A DNA stretch of 64,000 nucleotides from Chitinophaga sp. Cy-1792. Its GTDB lineage: Bacteria > Bacteroidota > Bacteroidia > Chitinophagales > Chitinophagaceae. The DNA is taken from the NCBI RefSeq assembly GCF_011752935.1, contig NZ_VWWO01000002.1:1116001-1180000 (forward strand), given 5' to 3'. The position numbers and the translations under genes were made by a program. The number at the start of each line of letters is the position of its first letter. Positions within the stretch are counted from its first letter, which is position 1. Below are positions 55,864 through 64,000 of this stretch, piece after piece. The notes under the pieces were generated by a model that searched no databases, was not told the origin of the DNA, and saw only the letters and a list, made by a program, of their open reading frames with translations.

Positions 55864-56244
55864 ATGAAAATTAACCGGCTGGACCACCTGGTACTAACGG
55901 TAGCGGATATAGCCACCACCGTTAAGTTTTATCAGGAGGTATTAGGTATGGAGCCCGAAACCTTTGGCGCAGGCCGTACCGCACTTAAATTCGGTAACCA
56001 GAAAATAAACCTGCACCAGCGTGGCAAAGAAATAGATCCTAAAGCTGCTTTTCCTACACCCGGATCGGCGGATCTATGCTTCATTGCTGATACTCCCATT
56101 GATGAAGTGGTAGCGCTGCTGAAAGAAAAGCATATTACAATCCTGGAAGAAAAAGTTCCCCGCACCGGTGCGCTGGGGCCTATTGTCAGTGTATATTTCA
56201 GAGATCCTGATAATAACCTGGTAGAAGTAAGTAATTATCTCTAA
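55864..56244 (+). CDS. VOC family protein (glyoxalase/dioxygenase fold)
   Basis: A 126-residue metal-binding protein with two betaalphabetabetabeta modules. Candidate metal ligands are His8 in LDHLVLTV, the His of INLHQRG and Glu near the end in NNLVEVSNYL. This ending and the FYQEVLGMEPE start are typical of the vicinal oxygen chelate superfamily, which covers glyoxalases, fosfomycin thiol transferases and ring-cleaving dioxygenases. Function cannot be narrowed. It stands alone and has its own terminator. Confidence 0.85.
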   Translation: MKINRLDHLVLTVADIATTVKFYQEVLGMEPETFGAGRTALKFGNQKINLHQRGKEIDPKAAFPTPGSADLCFIADTPIDEVVALLKEKHITILEEKVPRTGALGPIVSVYFRDPDNNLVEVSNYL

Positions 56245-56248
56245 CAAT

Positions 56249-56284
56249 AAATAACCCGCGCCGTAATACGGGCGGGTTATTTTT
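56249..56284. terminator. bidirectional terminator
   Basis: A stem of 11 bp (56249-56259 with 56272-56282) continues, after one bulged G, into CCG-taata-CGG. T residues follow on the plus strand. It lies between convergent VOC and MFS genes. Confidence 0.8.
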
Positions 56285-56304
56285 ATATACTAACGTAGAC
56301 GGGC

Positions 56305-57537
56305 CTACGCTAATAATGGTTTGTTGTTTTTATAGCTGATGACGGTCAGCAGTCCTCCTGCCAGCACGATCAGGGCACCTACCCATGGAGTGGCATTCAG
56401 TCCAAGTGCCGGTATATCTGTTACCTGTCCGCCAACATAGGCGCCGATGGCGATGCCCAGGTTAAAGGCGGATATGTTCAGCGAAGAGGCAATGCCTTCC
56501 GTGCCAGGAAGGTATCTGCCTGCCAATTGTACGATATATAACTGCAGTCCGGGTACAGTGGCAAAAGATAAGCCGCCCATGAAAAACAAAGTGATGACGG
56601 CGCTGACCGGGTTATGTGCGGTGATGCTGAACAATGCCAGAACAAGTGCCTGCAAAATGAACATGCGTATCAATACTCTGGCAGGGTTGGTATTACTCAG
56701 TTTACCGCCGGCGATATTACCAATGGCAATCGCGACACCGTAGATGAGCAGTAATAAACTTACCGCGGCCGGACTAAATCCGGTGGTTTTTTCCAGTAAT
56801 GTTGCCAGGAAGGTGAATACCACAAAGGTGCCGCCGTATCCCAGTGCAGTGATGGCGAGTACCAGCAGTATATGTCCGTTCTTCAATACCTTTAGCTGGT
56901 CTTTCAGCTGTAAAGGCTGGTCATTTTTCAGGTTGTTGGGCAACAGGAGTGCTGTTGCCGCAAAGCCAACCACGCCCAGTATGGCAACGCCCACGAAGGT
57001 AGCTCTCCATCCGAAGTGCTGGCCGATGAAAGTGCCCAGCGGTACCCCTACTATGATGGCGATGGTAAGCCCCGCAAACATAATGGCGATGGCTGTTGCT
57101 TTCTTGTCTGGCGCTACGAGCGTAGCGGCAATGGTGGCACCAACCCCAAAGAATACGGCATGGGCAAATCCGGAAATAAACCTTGCTGCCAGTAATAGTC
57201 CAAAACCAGGCGCAATAGCGGACGCTATATGGCCGAGGATGAAAAGTCCCATCAAGGATACCAATAGCGGTTTCCTGGGCATATTTCCCGTTAAAACGGT
57301 AAGGATCGGCCCGCCGATGGCAACGCCCAATGCATAAATACTCACCAGTAAGCCAGAGGTGGCTACGCTAACTTTCAGACTTGCTGCTATGGTTGGTAAT
57401 ATGCCCACCGCCACAAATTCTGTGGTGCCTATGGCAAATGCACTGATCGTTAATGCCCACAACGCAGCCGGAAGACGCTTGCTGTTAGTGGTGCTATTGC
57501 TGCTGGCCGGGCCTGCTATATGAATTGTCTGTTCCAT
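56305..57537 (-). CDS. MFS efflux transporter (AraJ/sugar-efflux type)
   Basis: A 410-residue inner-membrane protein with twelve predicted helices. The start LPAALWALTISAFAIGTTEFVAVG and the segment between helices 2 and 3, GPILTVLTGNMPRKPLL, are typical of the DHA1 group with AraJ/YdhP-like sugar and drug exporters. It is divergent from a LysR gene with a 100-bp gap, the classic layout of an exporter and its regulator. The substrate is unknown. Confidence 0.92.
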   Translation of the reverse strand: MEQTIHIAGPASSNSTTNSKRLPAALWALTISAFAIGTTEFVAVGILPTIAASLKVSVATSGLLVSIYALGVAIGGPILTVLTGNMPRKPLLVSLMGLFILGHIASAIAPGFGLLLAARFISGFAHAVFFGVGATIAATLVAPDKKATAIAIMFAGLTIAIIVGVPLGTFIGQHFGWRATFVGVAILGVVGFAATALLLPNNLKNDQPLQLKDQLKVLKNGHILLVLAITALGYGGTFVVFTFLATLLEKTTGFSPAAVSLLLLIYGVAIAIGNIAGGKLSNTNPARVLIRMFILQALVLALFSITAHNPVSAVITLFFMGGLSFATVPGLQLYIVQLAGRYLPGTEGIASSLNISAFNLGIAIGAYVGGQVTDIPALGLNATPWVGALIVLAGGLLTVISYKNNKPLLA

Positions 57538-57565
57538 TATTTTCGCTTTTATTGTTTTGCCGGAA

Positions 57566-57617
57566 CAAAATTAGAATAGTGAGTATTATTATCATAATTA
57601 GATAAATAGTATATTTG
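57566..57617. promoter_or_regulatory. divergent MFS-LysR promoter region
   Basis: The minus strand has TAATTTTG (57566-57573) 29 bp before the MFS start; the plus strand has TATATTTG (57610-57617) 20 bp before the LysR start. Both fit TAnnTTTG. The AT-rich stretch between them, TTATTATCATAATTA, is a rough inverted repeat and the likely LysR binding site. Confidence 0.5.
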
Positions 57618-57637
57618 CATCAGAAAAATAATAGTTT

Positions 57638-58573
57638 ATGTTGTTGAATTTTGAATGGTTTCGTACTTTCAAAACCATATATGAGACGGGTTCACTGACG
57701 GCAACAGCCCAAACCCTGTATATATCGCAGCCAGGAGTAAGCCTGCACCTCAACTCACTGGAAGCCTACGTCGGCCATAAGCTGTTCGACCGCACCGCCC
57801 GCAAAATGGTGCCCACAGAGCGCGCTAAAGTCCTTTATAACTACATTCTTGAAGCCGTAAATAAACTGGAACAGGCAGAAGAGCATTTCCACAAAAGTGC
57901 CGCCTCCGGCCAGTCCACCATCAGCGTAGGAATGTGCCTGGAAACATTCCAGTTTACGCTGGAACAATACATTTCCTCCCTGCCTTTTAATATCAATATC
58001 AAATTCGGTGAATACCCGGATATGCAGCAAGACCTCGACCATGGCCTGCTGGACCTGATCATTACGCCCCAGAAAGGCAACCAGGCCAACCTGGAATACA
58101 AGGCTTTTTCAAAAGAGAAGATCGTGTTGGTGGCAGGAGGTGATCAGGATATCACGGAATTTACACAGCTCATCTATGCTAAAAAAATCAATGAAGCAGA
58201 ACAATGGCTGAAAGATAAAATCTGGTATACCACCGCAGCGGATATGGAAAATATGCGCAAGTTCTGGCACTTCAATTTCAATCGCCACCCGGATTTTCGG
58301 CCTAATTATATTGTGCCCAATAAATGCAGTATAGTAAGATGTATGAATGATAACAAAGGTTTTGCGATTATTCCGGATTTCCTTTGTCGCCAGGAGCTCC
58401 ACTCCGGCAAACTGAAACTTGCCTGGGAAGGAGATAAAGTGATGGAGAATACCCTATACTTCGGGCGACGTAAGAAAACCATGTACAGCAAGGAAATTGG
58501 CATGATCGAAGCATTGTTCGAAGAACAGGCTTCTCTCTTCTCCAACGAAGAAGTTGCCATAGAGGTTATTTAG
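57638..58573 (+). CDS. LysR family transcriptional regulator
   Basis: A 311-residue regulator. The N-terminal winged helix (about 1-60) reads FEWFRTFKTIYETGSLTATA and LYISQPGVSLHLNSLEAYVG, a clear LysR start. The rest is the periplasmic-binding-like effector domain. It is divergent from the MFS gene and probably controls it together with itself. Confidence 0.93.
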   Translation: MLLNFEWFRTFKTIYETGSLTATAQTLYISQPGVSLHLNSLEAYVGHKLFDRTARKMVPTERAKVLYNYILEAVNKLEQAEEHFHKSAASGQSTISVGMCLETFQFTLEQYISSLPFNINIKFGEYPDMQQDLDHGLLDLIITPQKGNQANLEYKAFSKEKIVLVAGGDQDITEFTQLIYAKKINEAEQWLKDKIWYTTAADMENMRKFWHFNFNRHPDFRPNYIVPNKCSIVRCMNDNKGFAIIPDFLCRQELHSGKLKLAWEGDKVMENTLYFGRRKKTMYSKEIGMIEALFEEQASLFSNEEVAIEVI

Positions 58574-58621
58574 TCCCGTACTCGCTCTACTTAGTAGAGG
58601 GGAGCCGCTATCTCTGATACT

Positions 58622-58695
58622 AAAAGAAGGGGGCCCTACCGGCGGTGGGGCCCCCTTCTTTTTTACTCCAATGCCGAAGGCATTGGAGTAAAAAA
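58622..58695. terminator. tandem double hairpin, copy 3
   Basis: Hairpin 1 is a 19-bp stem with one T-G wobble (58622-58640 with 58644-58662) around a GGC loop. Hairpin 2 is a perfect 17-bp stem (58659-58675 with 58679-58695) around a GAA loop. The T run at 58659-58662 is shared by both. It lies between the convergent LysR and LytTR genes. Confidence 0.72.
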
Positions 58696-58718
58696 CTTCA
58701 AAAGCATAAAATATCGAA

Positions 58719-59471
58719 CTACAACTGAAACGTCGGATACATCAGCTGATAATTCCTCAACGCATGCGTCGTCGTAGAGCCATAATGCCTTCCGATAGGA
58801 ATAGATATTTTATTGATCTCTATCTCATTGCTATTATACTTTTCTATCTTCGGAATGGACACAATAAACGACCGGTGTATCCGCACAAACGTTGCCTCCG
58901 GCAGCTTTTCTTCCATTTCTGAAATAGAGTGGTAGGTCTTGAAGACTTCCTTGCTGGTATTGATCAGCAGGTAATTTTTCTGAGATTCAAAATACAGGAT
59001 ATCATCTAAATAAATCTTCACCATCTTCTTATCACATTTGATAAAGATAAAGGGAGATTCTTTCTCTGTTGCTTCCTGCTTTGGCGCAGGAGTGGGTTCT
59101 GCTATCTGCTTGTCCAGTTTGATGAAGCGGTTGATGGCTTTCAGAAATCTTTCAAACGGAATAGGCTTCAGCAGGAAATCTACTGCATCCAGGTCAAAAC
59201 CATCTACGGCATATTCTGCATGGGCAGTGGTGAAAATCACATTGGGTGCAGGTGTCAGCGAACGGATGAAATCTACACCGGAAATACCGGGTAGGTTGAT
59301 ATCTGTAAAAATCAGGTCTATTTTATTGGTATTTAAACAGCGCATGGCCTGTGTGCCACTGGTGAAAGTGCCCGCCAGGTGCAACATTTCTACCCGGCTT
59401 ATGTAAAGCTGAAGCAGGTCGGCAGCCGGCTGCTCATCTTCGATGATAATACAGTTAATACTATTGCTCAT
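58719..59471 (-). CDS. LytTR family response regulator
   Basis: A 250-residue cytoplasmic regulator. The receiver domain has the acidic pair in IIEDEQP, phosphoacceptor Asp57 in FTDINLPG and Lys in FLLKPIPF. A linker of about 20 residues leads to a LytTR domain with FIFIKCDKKMVKI, DILYFESQKNYLLI and FVRIHRSFIVSI. Its 5' end overlaps the LytS gene by 11 bp, so both are made together. It may control the divergent amylase/SusC locus. Confidence 0.93.
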   Translation of the reverse strand: MSNSINCIIIEDEQPAADLLQLYISRVEMLHLAGTFTSGTQAMRCLNTNKIDLIFTDINLPGISGVDFIRSLTPAPNVIFTTAHAEYAVDGFDLDAVDFLLKPIPFERFLKAINRFIKLDKQIAEPTPAPKQEATEKESPFIFIKCDKKMVKIYLDDILYFESQKNYLLINTSKEVFKTYHSISEMEEKLPEATFVRIHRSFIVSIPKIEKYNSNEIEINKISIPIGRHYGSTTTHALRNYQLMYPTFQL

Positions 59472-60540
59472 GCGTTTCTAATTTCAATTTCAAATACACA
59501 AAATAACTATCCTCGTCCTGGGAGATTTTTAAGATATGATTTTCTCCATATATCAGGTTCAGTCTGCGTTTTACATTTTCCAGCCCGACACCGCCGCCAT
59601 TATGTAGCTGATGTCCGGAATGTCCTAACACTGCGCTATTCTCAATCCGCGCTGTCAGCCATTCTTCGCGGATGGAAATACTGATGGTGATCCAGCTGTC
59701 GCCATGCTCATTGGGCATGCAATGCTTAAAGCAGTTTTCCACAAATGTCATCAGGATAAACGGCTCCATATATTTATTTTCCCGGGCGCCTTCTACATGA
59801 AAACTAATCTGCTGGTACTGATTGAAACGTACGCGCTGTAGGCTGATATAATCTTCCAGGTACTGAATCTCCTTGTCGAGCGGTACACTGCGGGTGTTGA
59901 TCTCATAGATGGAAAACCGCAGCAACGACGACATCCGGCTCACGATCTCTGCTGATTCCGGAGAGGTTACCAAAGTTTTTGCATATAAAGTATTCAACAC
60001 ATTAAAGATAAAATGCGGATGGAACTGATTACGTAATACGATCAGCTCCGCCTGTGATTTCTCTTCGGCCATACGCATAGACCGGTGTTGTTCCCGCATC
60101 CAGTTGTAAAATAATTTTACAGAGAATGGAATCGTCACCACAAACTGCAGCTTGAATACGCTGTAGATAAAAGGTGCAGCACTTAACAGCGGCTCTTTCT
60201 TCCAGTCTGTCAGGAAATACTCAAGTATAAAGGTATTATCCAGGTAACGTTGTATTACAGCAAAGAAGAGGATCAGCGGGATATAGATCAATATAAACAA
60301 CCATACACGCTTGCGGAATAAGAAGCGTTCTACCAACACTTCCAGTACAACGGTGACGAAAAGTACACGCATAGGCAAACTGATGATCTCGGATGCAAAA
60401 GCATTCCGGAAATCATGGTCGGGACCAGCCTGTATACATCCGAAAATTATCAGGTAAAGCACCCAGTAGATGGCATATACACTCTTCTTCCCCAGCCGGG
60501 AACGTGGGATATCAATCATAATTGCCTGCAAAAATACCAT
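59461..60540 (-). CDS. LytS family sensor histidine kinase
   Basis: A 359-residue inner-membrane kinase with about four membrane segments in the first 145 residues. The His motif is NQFHPHFIFNVLNTLY with His176, followed by MTFVENCFKHCMPN (N box) and GVGLENVKRRLNLIYG (G box). An in-frame ATG at 60519 would shorten it by seven residues and gives a more typical start. It is divergent from the GH13 gene with a gap of about 195 bp, in which I see no perfect promoter. Confidence 0.92.
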   Translation of the reverse strand: MVFLQAIMIDIPRSRLGKKSVYAIYWVLYLIIFGCIQAGPDHDFRNAFASEIISLPMRVLFVTVVLEVLVERFLFRKRVWLFILIYIPLILFFAVIQRYLDNTFILEYFLTDWKKEPLLSAAPFIYSVFKLQFVVTIPFSVKLFYNWMREQHRSMRMAEEKSQAELIVLRNQFHPHFIFNVLNTLYAKTLVTSPESAEIVSRMSSLLRFSIYEINTRSVPLDKEIQYLEDYISLQRVRFNQYQQISFHVEGARENKYMEPFILMTFVENCFKHCMPNEHGDSWITISISIREEWLTARIENSAVLGHSGHQLHNGGGVGLENVKRRLNLIYGENHILKISQDEDSYFVYLKLKLETHEQ

Positions 60541-60735
60541 TTAAGCTAAAGAATAATCGCCAAACGACCATTTTTTTATACGAACGACGTCAAATCTTAT
60601 ACTAAATGCAGCTTTTTCCGGCTGATGTTTTATGTCATAGTAATAGTGCTGTAAGTATAAGCGACTTCTTTATTGATGCGCCTTTACATAATTTGCCACA
60701 CTGAATTTAAAAGTTCCACTATACGATATTCCACT

Positions 60736-62589
60736 ATGAGGAAAATGCTGATCGCCGGACTGATGATGTTGTGTTCCACTGCTTACGCCTATGCCAGGCA
60801 ACCTGATGTCTACCCGACCAACTGGTGGACAGGGATGAAACATAATAAAATACAGTTACTTTTAAAAAGTGAGGATTCCGAATTTAACAAATCGAAAATA
60901 TCTGTTAATTATCCCGGAGTTACCATTACAGATACCCATACTTTCGAAAATGGGAAATACCTGGCCATTGATATCACGATCAGTGATGCCGCCATGCCAG
61001 GGAATGTGGATTTTATCTGCCTGAAAAATGCAAAAACCACGCAAATCAGCTGGCCGTTAAAAGCCCGCAAAGGCACGCCAGGAAAAGACTTCGCGCAAGG
61101 TATCTCCCAGGCCGATATGATCTACCTGCTCATGCCCGACCGCTTCAGCAACGGAGATCCTTCCAATGATAAAGTACCCGGACTGAAAGATCAATCGCTC
61201 AACCGTGCCGATTACTATGCACGTCATGGAGGTGATTTCCAGGGAGTTATCAACCACCTCGACTACTTCAAACAATTAGGAATTACTTCCATCTGGATGA
61301 CACCCGTAATGGAGAATGATATGCCTGACCGCACTGAACACGGTTATGCCATCACCAACCATTATAAAATAGATCCGAGATATGGTGGTAATGCCATGTA
61401 TAAAAAACTGAGCGATACCCTCCATCAATCAGGTATGAAACTCGTACAGGACGCGGTTTACAACCACACCGGTACTTATCATATGCTGGTACAGGACCTC
61501 CCGGCGAAAGACTGGCTCAACCAATGGCCTGTTTTTACCGCCACCAATGCCCGCGAACAAACACTCTTTGATCCCTATGCCTCCGCTATAGACCGCCGTC
61601 GCATGACCGATGGCTGGTTTGTAAAAGAGATGCCGGACTGGAATCAAAAGAACCCATATGTAGCGAATTTTATTATAGAGAATGCCATCTGGTATGTAGA
61701 AGAATTCGGGGTAGATGCCATTCGCGTAGATACCTATACCTACAATGATGCCCAGTTCAGCAATAACTGCAACCAGGCACTGATGGAAGAATATCCCGCC
61801 ATCAGCATATTCGGTGAAATACTCGTGCAGAACGTTCCTAACCAGGTATATTTCGTACAGAATAATATCAATACACCTTTCAAAAGCAACCTGGAAGGAG
61901 TTGTCGATTTCCAGTGCCTCTTCAACGGCATCGCACCCGCACTGACACAGGAACCAGACTGGAATGCCGGTGTTGCACAGCTGTATAATGTACTGAGCTA
62001 CGATTATTTATACAAAGATCCCACACATAACGTACTTTTGCTCGATAATCACGATCTTGACAGATTCGCCAGCCGTATCAACGGCGACGTAGCAAAACAG
62101 AAAATCGCATATACCTGGCTGCTCACCGGCAGAGGTATCCCGCAACTGTACTACGGTTCAGAAGTGCTGATGAAAGGAGAGAAAAAACCGGATGGGCTCG
62201 TTCGCCTCGACTTCCCCGGAGGATGGGCAAACGACCAACGCAACGCGTTTACCGGAAAAGGTATGAATGAAGATGAACTGGCAGTACAAAACCTGGTGAA
62301 AAAACTGGGTACATTCCGCAAAACTTCTTCTGCCCTTACTCACGGCAAATTAATGCAGTACGCGCCTGAAAATGGCCTGTACATCTATTTCCGCTATGAT
62401 GACCACCAGACCATCATGTGCGTGATGAACACTGCTAAGGAAGCAAGAAAGATTGATGTTAATTATTATAATGAACGAACAGGCGGATTTTCATCTGCCA
62501 GAGATGTCATTACTGATAAAGCATATAAACTGGATAATAGTTTAGAAATCCCTGCCATGCAGGAATGGGTACTTGAATTGAGCAAATAA
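60736..62589 (+). CDS. periplasmic GH13 alpha-amylase/neopullulanase (SusA-like)
   Basis: A 617-residue enzyme that cuts alpha-1,4 links of starch oligosaccharides. The ATG at 60736 opens the signal peptide (ending YAYARQ); the 21 residues before it in the long frame are not signal-like. An N-terminal beta domain (about 22-112) precedes the barrel. Catalytic residues: nucleophile Asp332 in IRVDTY, acid Glu361 in FGE, and Asp440 in DNHD; DAVYNHTG is the first conserved region. No lipobox is seen, so it is more like SusA (periplasmic) than SusG (surface). The SusC gene follows after 65 bp. Confidence 0.92.
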   Translation: MRKMLIAGLMMLCSTAYAYARQPDVYPTNWWTGMKHNKIQLLLKSEDSEFNKSKISVNYPGVTITDTHTFENGKYLAIDITISDAAMPGNVDFICLKNAKTTQISWPLKARKGTPGKDFAQGISQADMIYLLMPDRFSNGDPSNDKVPGLKDQSLNRADYYARHGGDFQGVINHLDYFKQLGITSIWMTPVMENDMPDRTEHGYAITNHYKIDPRYGGNAMYKKLSDTLHQSGMKLVQDAVYNHTGTYHMLVQDLPAKDWLNQWPVFTATNAREQTLFDPYASAIDRRRMTDGWFVKEMPDWNQKNPYVANFIIENAIWYVEEFGVDAIRVDTYTYNDAQFSNNCNQALMEEYPAISIFGEILVQNVPNQVYFVQNNINTPFKSNLEGVVDFQCLFNGIAPALTQEPDWNAGVAQLYNVLSYDYLYKDPTHNVLLLDNHDLDRFASRINGDVAKQKIAYTWLLTGRGIPQLYYGSEVLMKGEKKPDGLVRLDFPGGWANDQRNAFTGKGMNEDELAVQNLVKKLGTFRKTSSALTHGKLMQYAPENGLYIYFRYDDHQTIMCVMNTAKEARKIDVNYYNERTGGFSSARDVITDKAYKLDNSLEIPAMQEWVLELSK

Positions 62590-62654
62590 AATAATTACTG
62601 ATGCCACTTTTTTGTATTACTGATAATAAATCTCACCCAAATTCTACTTACGTT

Positions 62655-64000
62655 ATGAAAAAGTTTTACAATCGGCTTTTCGTATGTGCGTTACTGTTAC
62701 TATGCGGCATATTCTCCGCCCAGGCACAGGCGCAGATCACCGGAAAGGTAACCGATGCCACTACCGGCGAATCCCTGCCTGGAGTGAGTATCCAGATCAA
62801 AGGTACTTCACGCGGTACCCAAACGGACGCTCAGGGACATTATTCCATACCTGGTAGTCCAAACACTGTGCTTGTATTCTCTTTCCTCGGAAAAATACCG
62901 CAGGAAATAACTGTAACAAACCAGCAAACCATCAATGTTCAACTGGGCGATGATAAACGTCAGCTCCAGGAAGCGGTGGTAATCGGTTATGGTACTGCAA
63001 AGAAAAAAGATGTCTCCGGAAGTATCACCACCATTTCTTCCAAAGACTTTCAGAAAGGTAATATTCAGTCGCCCGATCAGCTGATCGTTGGTAAGGTAGC
63101 TGGTGTGGCCGTAACCTCCAACAGTGGCCAGCCTGGCGTAGGTAGCACCATCCGCATCCGTGGCGGTTCTTCCCTCAATGCCAGCAACGACCCGCTCTAT
63201 GTAATAGATGGCGTGCCTTTAAGCGGCGGTGGCATCAACGGTGCACCAAATCCATTGTCACTGATCAATCCTAACGATATCGAAAGTCTTACCATCCTCA
63301 AAGATGCTGCTGCTACTGCGATCTATGGCTCCAGAGCTTCCAACGGTGTGATCATGATCACCACCAAAAAAGGCGCTTCCGGTTCACCTAAGATTACTTT
63401 CAATACCAATATCGCTGTAGGTAAGATCAATAAAATGATCGACGCCCTCAGCGCCGACCAGTTCCGCCAGTATGTTGATTCACTGGGAACACCGGCACAG
63501 AAAGCGATGATGGGTAATGCCAGCACCAACTGGCAGAAAGAAATCTATCGCACTTCTATCTCCAATGATAATAACCTCAGCATCGCAGGTGCTATCAAAA
63601 ATATGCCTTACCGCGTTTCTGCCGACTTCAGCAACCAGACCGGTACACTGATCACCGATAACCTGAAACGTTCCTTCCTCAGCGTGAACCTGAACCCTCA
63701 GTTCTTTGACCATCACCTGAAAGTGAACATCAGTGCCAAAGGTGTTATCAGCAATGCACATTACGCTAACCAGGGTGCCATCATCAACGCAGTACAATTT
63801 GATCCTACCCAGCCGGTATACGACTCTACAAGTCCTTTCGGCGGCTACTGGGAATGGTACTCCAAAGATGCAAACGGTAATGTTACACTCAACCCGAATG
63901 CACCAAGAAACCCGGTATCACTGATCCGTATGCAGGATAACAACAGTGAGGTGAAACGCAGCTACGGTAACCTGGAACTGGATTATAAATTCCACTTCCT
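62655..64000 (+). CDS. SusC/RagA family protein (3' end outside the window)
   Basis: The frame opened by ATG 62655 runs to the window end (448 codons). It encodes a signal peptide (ending AQAQ), a carboxypeptidase-like domain with GKVTDATTGESLPGVSI, the SusC signature EAVVIGYGTAKKKD, and a plug with DPLYVIDGVPLSGG, IESLTILKDAAATAIYGSRASNGVIM. The barrel has just begun. With the preceding GH13 gene this is probably the importer of a starch PUL; the SusD partner should follow beyond the window. Confidence 0.93.
   Translation, partial: MKKFYNRLFVCALLLLCGIFSAQAQAQITGKVTDATTGESLPGVSIQIKGTSRGTQTDAQGHYSIPGSPNTVLVFSFLGKIPQEITVTNQQTINVQLGDDKRQLQEAVVIGYGTAKKKDVSGSITTISSKDFQKGNIQSPDQLIVGKVAGVAVTSNSGQPGVGSTIRIRGGSSLNASNDPLYVIDGVPLSGGGINGAPNPLSLINPNDIESLTILKDAAATAIYGSRASNGVIMITTKKGASGSPKITFNTNIAVGKINKMIDALSADQFRQYVDSLGTPAQKAMMGNASTNWQKEIYRTSISNDNNLSIAGAIKNMPYRVSADFSNQTGTLITDNLKRSFLSVNLNPQFFDHHLKVNISAKGVISNAHYANQGAIINAVQFDPTQPVYDSTSPFGGYWEWYSKDANGNVTLNPNAPRNPVSLIRMQDNNSEVKRSYGNLELDYKFHF

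Noticed and set aside
1..64000. tRNA, rRNA, insertion sequence, prophage or integron
   Set aside because: I found no cloverleaf-like gene, transposase, integrase, phage structural gene or terminal inverted repeat flanked by target duplications.

Overview
The window is Bacteroidota chromosome, most likely Chitinophaga or a close relative (Chitinophagaceae). The reasons are several SusC/SusD outer-membrane pairs, polysaccharide utilisation loci (PULs), DUF4369/TlpA thioredoxins, LytS/LytTR two-component pairs, almost no Shine-Dalgarno sites, and several promoters of the Bacteroidota type (TTG / TAnnTTTG). I see no rRNA, tRNA, CRISPR array, transposase or phage gene. Gene assignments come from reading motifs by eye; no database search was run.

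Layout. 1-6636: a four-gene operon with a TonB-dependent receptor (5' end outside the window), a DUF4876 lipoprotein, a DUF6850-like barrel and a di-haem cytochrome c peroxidase. 6707-9480: SDR oxidoreductase, AraC regulator and EamA transporter, all on the minus strand. 9732-10448: an FNR-like regulator with four cysteines placed to hold an Fe-S cluster. 10509-13078: pectinesterase and GH43. 13178-14416: a divergent HxlR regulator and alpha/beta hydrolase. 14429-28247: a pectin/rhamnogalacturonan PUL with a LacI regulator, SusC, SusD, a CE12-GH28 fusion, GH105, UxaB, UxaA and UxaC. A 22-bp sequence occurs identically before the pectinesterase gene and between lacI and susC, so one LacI protein probably controls both blocks. 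The products would demethylate, deacetylate and cut pectin outside the cytoplasm, then turn galacturonate into 2-keto-3-deoxygluconate. No polysaccharide lyase, inner-membrane transporter, KDG kinase or aldolase is present here.

28407-38662: a tautomerase, then a minus-strand SusC-SusD-TlpA-TlpA operon. It is divergent from a three-gene signalling unit: a LytS-like protein without its catalytic motifs, an intact LytS kinase and a LytTR response regulator. 38759-47489: a large Asn/Gly/Pro-rich secreted protein with a 45-bp coding repeat, a serine hydrolase, a GH2 enzyme, an SGNH hydrolase and an orphan histidine kinase. 47871-51561: cyclopropane fatty acid synthase and a P-type ATPase. 51765-54448: small AT-richer genes of unknown function and an esterase. 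54513-58573: a PQQ-type beta-propeller, a VOC protein, and a divergent MFS exporter and LysR regulator. 58719-64000: a LytTR/LytS pair divergent from a periplasmic GH13 amylase and a SusC gene cut off by the window end, probably the start of a starch PUL.

The most unusual non-coding signal is a set of intergenic tandem hairpins (13091-13172, 38664-38746, 58622-58695, and a looser one at 45165-45224). Most have three-base GNA loops, and in the three tight copies the middle arm can pair with either side. The most unusual coding signal is the pseudokinase fused by overlap to a working LytS kinase.
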